Positions 50,576 to 61,167 of a stretch of 64,000 nt of DNA are shown in pieces. This DNA comes from Callipepla californica brunnescens. Lineage: Eukaryota > Chordata > Aves > Galliformes > Odontophoridae. Below the pieces are notes generated by a model. That model was not told where the DNA came from, ran no database searches, and saw only the letters and a program-made list of their open reading frames with translations. Each line of letters starts with the position of its first letter. The first letter of the stretch is position 1. Location: contig JALIRH010000002.1 in the NCBI GenBank assembly GCA_023055505.1, positions 36,775,733 to 36,839,732 of the forward strand, in the 5' to 3' direction. The position numbers were made by a program, and so were the translations under genes.

Positions 50576-53257
50576 GTAAGTATAGGTTTTTTTTTCACTG
50601 TTCTTTTACAATTTTTTAATAGTCTAATGATTTATTTCGTATTTGTACCTTGTGCATACAGAAATGTGATATAAATAGTGCATCAGCATGGAATTCTAGC
50701 ATCATGTTAAGACTGGCTAGATTGTTGTGGAAATATATGGAAGCACTGGTGTCTCTGATACAAGCCCCATTGTAACGTCTTACCAGTCACTGGTGGCACT
50801 GTAGACCAAAATTATTCTCTGAGTCACATCTTGCTATCAAAACTTTGAGAAGACTAGTTTGTGAAGGTGAAAAATGCATGAAGATTTTATCAATGCATTT
50901 CAAACCTTTAAATAAGAGGGCTCTGTTGCTAGTGCATGGAATAGTCTCAGGTCTGCAGTCTTAGTAGATGCCCAATCATTTCATTCATCTCTTTTCATTC
51001 TCAAATTGTGTTCTGAAAACTTGTCTGAAGTTAATAACATAAATAGTGGTGGGAGTAAACTGAACATAAAGTTGTAACAAAGCTGAAGTCTTTAATTAAC
51101 AAGCTGTGGAAGGTACCAGCTCAATGTTATTCATAAATAGGATGTTAGATATGTTAATTAAACAGCAGTATAACTGATAAAAGGAATATCTTCAAGTGAA
51201 CTGTTCCCTAGTAGGTTGAATATGAATGAGTTGTTTGCACATTTTGCAGTAATTTGGAAAACAGCACTGATTATTATGGGCCAAGAAATATTTATAAAAT
51301 CAGTTAAAATTGATCTATTTAAATTTCTTCAAAGACTGTTTTCTCTTAAAACCTCCTTCTTTCAAATACTGCTTGGAGCTTCGGGGAGCAGTGTATGTCA
51401 CTTTTTCCTGAATCAAGACTTTAATTCATACTAATCAAGAATAAGAAAAGAGTAGGATATGAGTCAGTGTTAGCTGATTTGATTTCCAAGTGGAGGTGGG
51501 ATTCATTTTGATGGCTGTGCAAAAATGCTTAGAAGAATATGGCAGGAATTCAGTGCTGAGAAGAAACGACATCTTTTCTTTCTCCTTTTCATTTATTTTC
51601 TTAACTATTTTCAGTCTTTTTGGCCTCTTGCCTTCTGGGTCTTGCACATGACTTTGAATGTATCAGTGCACCAAACCTGAGACTGCCTAATGGATGCTAT
51701 TACTTTGCCAGGATTTTCGTTTTGCCAGGAATCCTTTCTGAATGTCCTTTTAAGTTTTTTTTTACATCTCTGCAAAAATATTTTTGTTAGTTTTCTCATT
51801 CAAATCTCTGCATTCATAAGTATCCTGGAAATCTCTCATTTTATGCACTCTCAACTATTTTATCTGGTTTCCATTCATCTGTATTTCTTTACTCCTCTGG
51901 GTTCATGGCTTGGGCCTTCCAGAAGAATTTCTGACTGTTCTAGTAATTTTTTCCCTTTTCTTTAAACATGGTGAGTCAAAGGTCTGCTTCCATATTCACA
52001 GTACAGAAGCCTACATCACATCCCATTTCCAGCTTTACAATATGAAAGGATCATAAGTTGTTCATGAGTTGCAAAACCAGCTGTTCTAATTTGCCTGCCA
52101 AAAATACACTCTGGGATGACATGTGGGAAAGGGAGAGTAATCCATGTTAGCAGCTCATGTACACTGTGTTCGCATAAAATTGTCTCTAGGCTGACTTGCT
52201 CCCTTTAACAGAGAGAACATTACAGGGAAAAGTAGAGCTGTGATCTGACTATTTTCCAGCTTGCTCTGTTCTTTCACTGTGTAGATGGAGTGGCTAGTTT
52301 CCGTGAGAGCTATCCGGTGTCTGGAATTGATAATTTTTTCTGAGAAAGATGAAGGACAGCAGAAGCTACTCTCTCTTCCCTCTGACTAAACAGGACAGTA
52401 CAGGAGTTAAATATGTTATTCCTTTCATAACACTGGATTTGTAGCACAATTTTGTGATTGCTTCTACTCTAGCTTTTGGACGGAGGATCTGTTTTCCTCT
52501 CCACCTTCATAGTAGCTTACAACAGACCGGGTCCTATGTAATGTTTTTTTGTAAGGTAATTTACATTTGCTTTAAAATCTCGAAGGAGTCCTGAAGGTGC
52601 TCAGTTGACAGCAAGTAAGAAAGACATCTGTTCTGTCTGATGTCTTTAAACATTTCATCGTAGTGTACTAAAATAGGCTACATTTTCCTCAAAACCAGAA
52701 CTGAAATGCTGTAGTATGTATAGTTTCTTCCTTCCCCGTAAGTACCTGAGAAAGAAAGGAGATGCAGTCTTCTCGTGTTCGAAATGAAGCTTTGTCTTGG
52801 AAAATTGTTTTGCGCATCGAGGTGGTGGCATGTTGCTGCGGGAGCCGAGGGGTGCTGCCTCGGACTGTGCTTCAGCACCATGGAGAAGGCCAGGAAGGGG
52901 GCTAGGTCCGCAGCGCTGGGCGATGAGTACTGCCGTTGGGACTTTGAGAGTTTCTTTTAATCTTGCAAATAGCAGTGAAGCATTTGATAGAGCTCATTAT
53001 CTACAAATATGCGTAATTACATGCATGGAAAGCTTTATTGTGAAATGTGCAGCATGAAGTGCTGTGGGTAATCCTCTTTATATCAACACTGAAGATTTGC
53101 CATGGCCAAACTCATCAGTGTTTGCAGAAGGGCAAGACCTACTCGCGATCTGGAGTGAAGATTATGCAATCTGCAGGAAACTGGTTTACAGTCAGAATTA
53201 TACTAAACAGTCTTCCTCTGTGTTTTGAAACTAATGGCATGTCCTTTTATCTTGCAG
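50576..53257 (+). other. ALKAL1: probable 3'UTR intron of ALKAL1
   Basis: This span runs from the strong donor after the stop codon to the acceptor before the AATAAA-bearing exon. It is mostly AT-rich. A CpG-richer patch at 52770-52950 is described separately. No transposon was recognised here. Confidence 0.5.
52770..52960 (+). other. unassigned CpG-rich patch with a short Kozak-like open frame
   Basis: About 190 bases contain roughly a dozen CpGs in otherwise CpG-poor DNA. CACCATGG near 52878 opens a 26-codon frame ending SAALGDEYCRWDFESFF. I do not recognise it. It could be an old retrocopy edge, an alternative exon or a small unmethylated regulatory site. Confidence 0.35.
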
Positions 53258-53925
53258 ACTTTCTACTAAGGAGAGAATTCTGATTTGCCATGAAAGTGCC
53301 TTGAAATCTTCCAGGACAGAGAAGACATCTTTTACCTTTTTGATTTACAACGTTTTGTTACTAGATGCATTTTATTTTCATATATTTGTTGGACATTCCA
53401 TATTTGTGTAAAACATTATTTTATTTTAATTTGTAAATTTGTTGCCTATAGTTCAGACAAGCCAATTATTTAAATACATTGTATATAAAGAATACTAATA
53501 ATATACTGATTAAATGTTATAATTGTATGCAGGGAGATGGAAAAATTTTGCTGTTTCTCTTGTTCCATTGTATTTACATCATTTTGCTCAGGCTCTTACT
53601 TTCATTATTTGCACTAACTTGAAATGCAAAAGTCTATGTAACTGAAATCTGAATAAGCTGTGGGGAAGTTTTACTTGCCATGGAAGATATTTTATATTAT
53701 GAAGCTTTGTTAATATATATATTATTGCGCATAAAAAAAGAAGAATGCTAAGAAATGCACCTTGCTTTCAGGAACATTTGTAAGAGTATTCTGGATTATC
53801 ATCAGTTACATTTGTACTGGCACTTATGGAAAGAGTTGCAAATAATGTAAATATAAAGACTGGAAAACTGCAATGCAGTTTTGATGGAATAAAGAACATA
53901 AAAATAAACTGTTTTCCAGGGAGGT
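53258..53925 (+). other. ALKAL1: probable ALKAL1 3'UTR exon
   Basis: An acceptor, CTTTTATCTTGCAG, ends at 53257. It is followed by about 670 bases of AT-rich sequence without a long open frame, ending at two AATAAA signals (53888 and 53903). I saw no AATAAA between the stop codon at 50563 and 53888, which favours the spliced model. ATTAAA variants do occur earlier (near 51150 and 53510), so a shorter transcript is possible. A further AATAAA with GT-rich sequence after it lies at 54083. Confidence 0.55.
53888..53908 (+). terminator. two polyadenylation signals, probable ALKAL1 transcript end
   Basis: AATAAA occurs at 53888-53893 and 53903-53908. Cleavage would be expected about 15-25 bases after. 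A third AATAAA at 54083-54088 is followed by TGTGTCATG and may be an alternative end. The link to ALKAL1 is inferred from order and strand. Confidence 0.55.
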
Positions 53926-56900
53926 TATTTACTTTTTTTTTTTTTAAGAGGTTTCTTGTTTAATACCTGAATTTAACCAACCTTGCAAAGTAGACATAAT
54001 TTTCCACTGAGAACCTCATACTATTGTGTTCAGTTTTTTGAAGTGTTTATTTTAAAGAGGTAAACTTGTTCAGTGGGATGTCAATAAAAATGTGTCATGC
54101 ACCTACTGTGGACAGCAGAAACCCTTTATGTGAGAGACGAGATCATAATGAAAGAGCCTCATAGGAAAAAAAATATTTCAGGTTGTCTAAAACTGAAGAA
54201 TAGAATGAAAGCATTTGGCTTGCAACACATCAAGCTTTCCTATTTGTGAGGAATCTAAAGCAAGGGTGTTAAATCTTATTTAAACTTAAAATGTGATTAT
54301 ATAATTTATTACTAATTTATCTCAGCTGTTCCTTTTTGCAAGCTTTACAAAAATTCTCTTATTGCTTTACAGAGAGCTAAGTGAGAAGTGAGGCATTTAT
54401 GGTTAGGTGTAGAGTAATTGACAGTGCATGTTGATCACTGTGCTCAGGTCACAATTCTTTTGATTAATTGATCGTTCAGAAATCCTCCCTTAGAGTCAGT
54501 CTATCTTTTCCTTCAGTGTAGGCTGTAACTTTTGTGGCCAACACTTCTCTACAGAATATCAGGGAAACTGCTCTGGTATTCCTTATCAAATAGACATATA
54601 GACATACAACTGCCTTATTCTCACATCCAGAGAGGATTTGTTTCTTCTTTCTAAATTGTTCACTGCCTTTCAGAATTGAAATTGTTTTATGACACACCAG
54701 TCAAATAGGTTCACACCCTTTCCCAGGTAACGTCACATTCTACCTGGGCAACAATATATTGAAGCAACTGTTTCAAAGCTGCTCCTTACTCACAGCCTTT
54801 GAATTTGGTACTATTTCTGTAGTCTTGCTTGGAAGGTTGTCACACTCTTTGTATTTATTCTTAGCAGTTATTTCTCAAACCTACTGCCAATGTGTTCTTT
54901 CGATGTGAGTGAAATTTTCAAGCCTTGTTCTAATCATGTGGATGGGAGTATTCATACTGAAGATACAAAAGCATAGTTAAAATCCTTGATTCTGAATGGT
55001 GAGATAGGTAACCTTGTTTCTGTTTGAGGAACATATTTAATAGAAGGATTATTGGCCAAAACAAGTTTATGGGTGGATCAGAAGAACCATAGCTAGAGGA
55101 GAAAGGTTTAGGCCAGGGAAGCACAGAATAGAGATCAGAGGCTCTGAGAAAAGCTTCTGACTTTAGTCTTGCTTTTTTATTTTGGTTTGTTTTCACTTCA
55201 GTTTTTGTTTGTTTGTTGCTTGTTTTTTTTTTTCTTTTTTGTTGAAGTCCTTCATCCCTCTTTTCATTCATCAAGAAGGGTCTACTGAAGATAATGATCA
55301 GAGAAGCACAAAAAGAAGTTTTTTTCTGTCAATAAACTGATGGTAAATGAGGACACTAATGAGAAAACCTCAACTGGTTCATTTAATGCAATTTCTGGAC
55401 TTAAATCTAGTGTGCCAAATCAAGACCTTCACCTTACTTTGTTAGAATAAAGACTTCTTCGTATTGAGCACTAAATTCCTACTTCTGGGAAGGTTCACAA
55501 ATAATATAATAAACATAGATTCATACATCAAATTAAAATTTTCATAAAAGGGAAAAAAGTGTGTAAAAAGAATTACAGAAGGCAAAGCTTTCATTCTTCT
55601 AATTTCCCAGACATTCTGTAGTTTACGGTTTGTTTGGGAGTTTTTTTATTTGCTTGTTTGTTTTGGGGGAGGTTGTTTTTTATTATTTATTTATTTTAAA
55701 GTAAGATATTCTTCAAGTCAGCTGTGGCATGTATTCTTTTTTTTTTGGGCCCTAGAGACTTTTTGATTCTCGGTATGCTTTGGATGGCTGGAATTTAAAC
55801 TAGATATTCTGTACTCTATTATTTCTCCTATTCACCTATCACCATTCTTCACTGTAGTACTTAGATATAAAACTATCAAGGTTAGTAGTGCAAAAAAAAA
55901 TTACCATGTTGGGTAACAGAGCAATTACATTATGCAATTCTCAATTTGGAAGGTGATTATTTGAAAGCAAGATGAAGAACTATGTGCCTTAGAATATGAG
56001 AGGGGATGTTTTTAAGTAAGTTTTGTATTTTTCCAAGTAAAGCAACCAAAGATGATTGTTTTCTCTTCCAACATTCCTTTATTTTTTTCCATATCGTTAA
56101 ACTAAAGCAACAATTTGGCTTTGAAAAGATTTGCTTATGGTTTTCCTTGTAAGCATGTTTTCCTTGCATGCTCAAGAGGTTCTGTCTAATTTCTATACTG
56201 ATAGAGAATATTGGGTAGGGGCAGCTCCAGCAGCTGAAGTAGTGTCTCAATCTAGTCTTTCAGTCTGGTTAACTGATCCCCTTTCTGAGACTACTCCGTT
56301 GCACTGAAGACTTCTGAATTAGTAATGAAAACTGTAGGTAAAAAATATCTATCCTCTGGCATAGTGAAGAGAAAATCAAAAGGCCATCAGTGATTTAACC
56401 TGAATGGAGACAATAAAACAAAGTTTGATTTTCTCTTTTAACTGCTGAAACTTATTTTTTAATCACAACAGAAAGTGTCCTATGCTGTGTTTTGGGTGCT
56501 ACTCAAATGCAGAGCTAAGACCTCATTCTCATCACAAAGAGGTTAAAAGCATAGTGTAAAATTAATCTAGGTAACCTATGACCTTGTGGAGAATTGATTG
56601 AGTGTGGGCTGTCTAAAGACACCACTCAAAGTGAATTTTGACAACAGACATCAAGTCAGCCAAGCAGACTTTTCTATTTCTTTAAGGATATTTTCCCACA
56701 ATGAAGTCTGATTCCAAACCAAGTGGGCAATAGATGATGCTATGAGAAAAAATTTTAGGGATAAGAAATTGAATTTTCAATATGGAATGAGACATTAGCT
56801 TTAAGAAGAAAATCAAAGCCTTAAAAATGAAGACAATGAAAAGATCATATCGTAATGGTTGTATAAATGGCTATAGACATTTGCAGTAGGGGATTAAAAA

Positions 56901-58357
56901 AAAGAATCTGAGTCTTAGAGAAAAGATAGATGAATACAATGAATGATGGAAACCCCTAATTATTTCATCCTGGCCAAAGAGGTCAGCACGCTTTGGATCC
57001 CACTCAATCCTCTTGGTCATACATGGGATCCCTAACCCACTCAGGTCTTATAGCAGAAATAAAGGTGGTAAACAGAAATAAAGGCATTTCTCCCAGATGT
57101 CAGAACAACCTACTACAGAGGAATTTAGTGGGAGAAGCTGCAACATCTAGTTAGTGAAAAGGGCTAGGATGATAAGATGTTGTTCTGGAGAAGCAAGTAT
57201 TGGTGATCTCTAGAGGTCCCTTCCATCCCCTACAATTTTCTGATTCTGTGATTCTGTTTCATTTCTTCTCCTCTCCATTAACGCTTTTAAAGCACTGAGC
57301 TTACCACCTAGTCTTGTACACTTTCTCTTTGTCCCCATGAATATGAAAGTCTTATCACCTGCTCACAGACAGTTAAAAAATGAGATACAGGCTATTATTA
57401 TTAAAAATCTATGAGGTCAAGGTTTATGAGGGCATAGAAGAGATGAATCCAGAAGCAAAACAATGTATAAAAATTTGCTAAGCTTTCATGGAGCTTCACT
57501 GTAATAAAATTACACGTTTTGACAAACTAGTTTATGCCATTTGATATCACAAAATTTGCCCTTTGACCCAGGCATGTATGTTATTTTCAACAGTTAATGC
57601 CATACCAGCACCATTTTACCATCCATGTTGACTGATTTTGCCATGGCTGACTGTGATTAATTTAGCTTTGATGTTCACTTATTCGTAATTCTATGGAAGA
57701 AGTCTTTGCTCAGGGGCATTTAGTGCACCTGGGTGACTGAAAGGTGTGGAGCCAGGATCCACCCCTTCTCAGACCTCATTTAAGGATTGGAAGGAGAGGC
57801 AGGGGTGTTTTGCTGGAGTTCCCTGCCTACCTGAGGCCTTTCAGAGGTAAGCAGATTCTTTTCTGTGTTAATGGTTTCTGTTTGTGCTTGTCCTTGTTTG
57901 TTGTAGCCTAGGGCTTTGCTACCCTGCTGTTGTTTATTTGCTTTCTGTAGTGTTATAGCATTACAATTGTAAATGCTGTTTTGGAGGTCGAGAAAGTAGC
58001 TTGTGTGGGTAATTCTTATTGGGAAGATCACAGTTGCTCTAAAAATTGGCATGACACTAATGCACCTCACGTGTGCAGAAATAGCTATGGAGTGCTGGAA
58101 GAGAAGTAAGGTGCTAAGAGACCCATTCACAGAGCATTTGGGTTTTTGAGTATTACAGCACCCTTACTTAGCCACTAATATTTTGCTGAGGGGTGAGGAG
58201 ACAGAAAGCTTGTAACATGCAGTTTTAAATATATAAGCCTATTACAGTAAGTTTTTAGGAGCTCCTAAGCTTGCTGATACCTATATCCAGTGGAAGTGTC
58301 TACCATGAGAGTTCTTAATGGTAAAGCTTTATTTACTTTTGTTTTGTTTTCCTACAG
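53926..58357. other. intergenic sequence downstream of ALKAL1
   Basis: AT-rich, with a CR1 tip at about 57.2 kb listed separately. Open frames are short and match no family I know. Confidence 0.55.
57190..57258 (+). mobile_element. CR1 LINE 3' tip
   Basis: TATTGGTGATCTCTAGAGGT, CCCTTCCATCCCC and GATTCTGTGATTCTG form the CR1 3' end in sense orientation. The 130 bases upstream may be part of the same element but are too diverged to call. Confidence 0.75.
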
Positions 58358-58538
58358 GTTTGGGAATCTTATTGAACACTTTTGATAAAGAAAAGAAGCA
58401 AAAGTCTCGAAGCAGATGAATGAGGGGATGAAACTTTAACTGCAGCACATAGCTTTATGGGCTTTATGGGCTGACTGCTATTTGTGGCTCTGTCAGTTGT
58501 ACTCAGTCTTCAGGACCCTGAAGATGCATTCATCTTTT
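58358..58538 (+). other. possible non-coding exon, gene unknown
   Basis: A strong acceptor (TTTTGTTTTCCTACAG, ending 58357) and a strong donor (GTAAGTTGG, at 58539) bound 181 bases. One frame is open for the first 19 codons and then stops, so it is not an internal coding exon in any frame. It holds a 9-base tandem CTTTATGGG. In the human genome ST18 lies next to ALKAL1 on the side corresponding to downstream here, in the same orientation, so an ST18 5'UTR exon is one option. This is inference from two splice-like sites. Confidence 0.3.
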
Positions 58539-60870
58539 GTAAGTTGGCCCTCTTTTAGAACTTCTTTATCTGTTATATAGAGATAGCCAGGTAGATGAAG
58601 TTGTGTCTAGAACAATGTTAATTTGCAGTCAAGAATGTTTCTAATCTCAGTAAAACAAAAGCTATTACCATTCCTGTATTTTATATTTTTTTCTTATCTA
58701 ATCTAAGCCATCTTTTAGTAGTAATGCTGTCTATATATATTTTATAATGTTTTATTTTTTTTTTAAGAGAACTTGCTTCATTCTCTGTTTTCTTTTAAAT
58801 CTGTAAGCTGTCTGATTTTTCCATATAGTTCTGTTTTAAAAACTATTGAATACCTTGTTTCCAAGTACAGAGGAAATTCTTCTAGAAGTTTGTAGAAGAA
58901 CTTTCACAGAAGTTTTCTTCAGAGTAAGATCCTCAGTGAGCAGATACATTGGTATGATCTGGATGAGCCTTGATAGTAGTGTACACTTAGGAATATCTTG
59001 AAATCAAAGTTTGTTCTTATGAAACAAATGATCACAGAAAAGATGGAAGTTCCTAGAGATGACTAAAACAACATCAAAATGGAATCACACTAAACCAAAA
59101 AAAACAGGACAGTCTAAGATGGCATGAGTGACTGCCAAAGATGTACTTATTAAGTGTGTGGACACAAGTTAGAGCAGACTAATCCCTTTCCTAATTAAAA
59201 AGAGGAATAAAGAAGACTGTGAAAAATGTATCCAAATATTCAATACATGCTCATGCAGGAACTGTCAGTAGCCTTCCATCTCAGGTATAAGCCCTATAAC
59301 TGATATCCTAATTCAGTAAGTAAAAGTCTTGTTGGTTTACTTCAGACTTACTTTGTACAGCATAGAGTAGTGAACTTTGCTTTTTTTTTTTTTTTTAACG
59401 TTGACTTATGTTGACAATAGATGTTGTACGAGGACGAGGTGGAAAAGAAAGGGTATGTGAAGTTTTTAGTAGACTATCTGATGGACTAGGGAATGCATAT
59501 TCCAAGGCATCTTTCCAGCTGGTGATGTGCCCAGAAAAGAGAACCCTGAACCTTCTCAATACGTGAAACTGCTTCAATAAATCTGGCTTACACAAGTGTT
59601 TAAGTTTATTAAGACTTCAGTGTCTGAAAGCTACTTGGAATTATTGCTACATTCTCTCGTTGGTCCAGTATTCTTTCCTCCATGGAAATCTCATAACTTT
59701 ATGTTTAATTCATCATGATGATTGCTAGCTTTGAGCCAGAGAAGGCACATATATTATAGTATTCTTGTCGTGTGGAATTTATTTTTAAAAATAACATAAG
59801 GTCTAATAGCAGTTTGCAATATGATATTTGTGAAATATTTCAAGGAAAATGATAGCTGGATAGAATTTCAGGTGGAAGAATTTGAATATACTCCACATCT
59901 ATCATTTTTAAATTGAACTTGTATAATCTCTTAACTGGACAGAATGCAACAGTAACAAAAAATCTCGCATGCAGTGTTGAGACTTGATTCACTCTCTCCA
60001 TGATTTATCATTCTCACAAATAAAACTGAGATTAATTTCATCTCTCCTGTGGTTATATGCCAGAAGGTAAAAAGGGAACTATTTAATGGGGACTTGACAA
60101 GGCACAATCGAATCATTTATGTCACTGCTTTTATTCATGACATTCTAACCTAACCACTCATCTGGGAAAATGCATTCTGGTATTGGCCTACGCTGTGTTT
60201 CTGTGGCTGCAGTCTTTATGAAAAAATACGTATTCTTGTTCTGCACCTTCTCCTTTACCCATCTCCTACTGCAAAGCATTTATCTGAGAGGTAGAAGGGG
60301 TGCTGCATTTGTAATATATTGCATCAATTTGTACGTCTTATCTGTGCAGCCTTACGTGTGTGTGTTACCTATATCTTAGCTATATAGCTGGAAGGTAACT
60401 ACACTTGTGTGTATGGACAGAATGTACAGAAGAAATACAAATGGCTTAAAAATGTAGAGTGTATGTTAGAATGAGAGAATTGAAAGGGTTAGTCTGCCTA
60501 GTTGGTTTTTAAAGGCTACAGGGTATTGAATAGACTTCCTTGTTTAATTACTTTCCCAAGGAAAAGCAAAAAGCAACTTCATAAATTTTTACAGAGTTAC
60601 GAGATCAGAAGCTGATTTCATGCAGATTGAAATTTGCGATGGTCTTAAATCACTAATAATCTGTTTGAAAAGTTATTCTAGCAAGAGCTATGATGAAGTC
60701 TCTGGAAATATGAAGAAAGAATTAAGGATGGATGGTTTTCTAAAAGATATACTAGTTTGATTCATAAATCATCAAGGTTAAATAAGTAGCTAAACATATT
60801 AAGAAGTCTTAACCTGCAACATATAAGAAGTTGGATAATCTAATGATTCTTTCTGTCCTTAAACACTATG

Positions 60871-60896
60871 CTTTCTTTCTCTCTCTCTTTCTTTCC
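60871..60896. repeat. TTTC/CT microsatellite
   Basis: A pure pyrimidine run of TTTC and CT units. Confidence 0.85.
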
Positions 60897-61147
60897 AAAC
60901 AAGACTTGAGGGGGAAACTGCCTATAGTCTATATTTAAGTACAGTCCTGGAAAACATGATAGACTGATTTTTCTCTTCAGTGAGAAAATGCCTTTTTATT
61001 GATGCTGTGCTAGTACTACACAGATAACCTTGGTGACTGTAATTTCAGTTGCAAAAGCACTTCTATCTGAAGCATCTTCATTATACCAGGCTGAAGAATA
61101 TAAACTGTTTTGATTGACACTTCTCCATATTGAATTTTAAGTTTCCT

Positions 61148-61167
61148 AAAAAAAAAAAAAAAAAAAA
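61148..61167. repeat. A20 homopolymer
   Basis: Twenty consecutive A bases. Confidence 0.9.
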
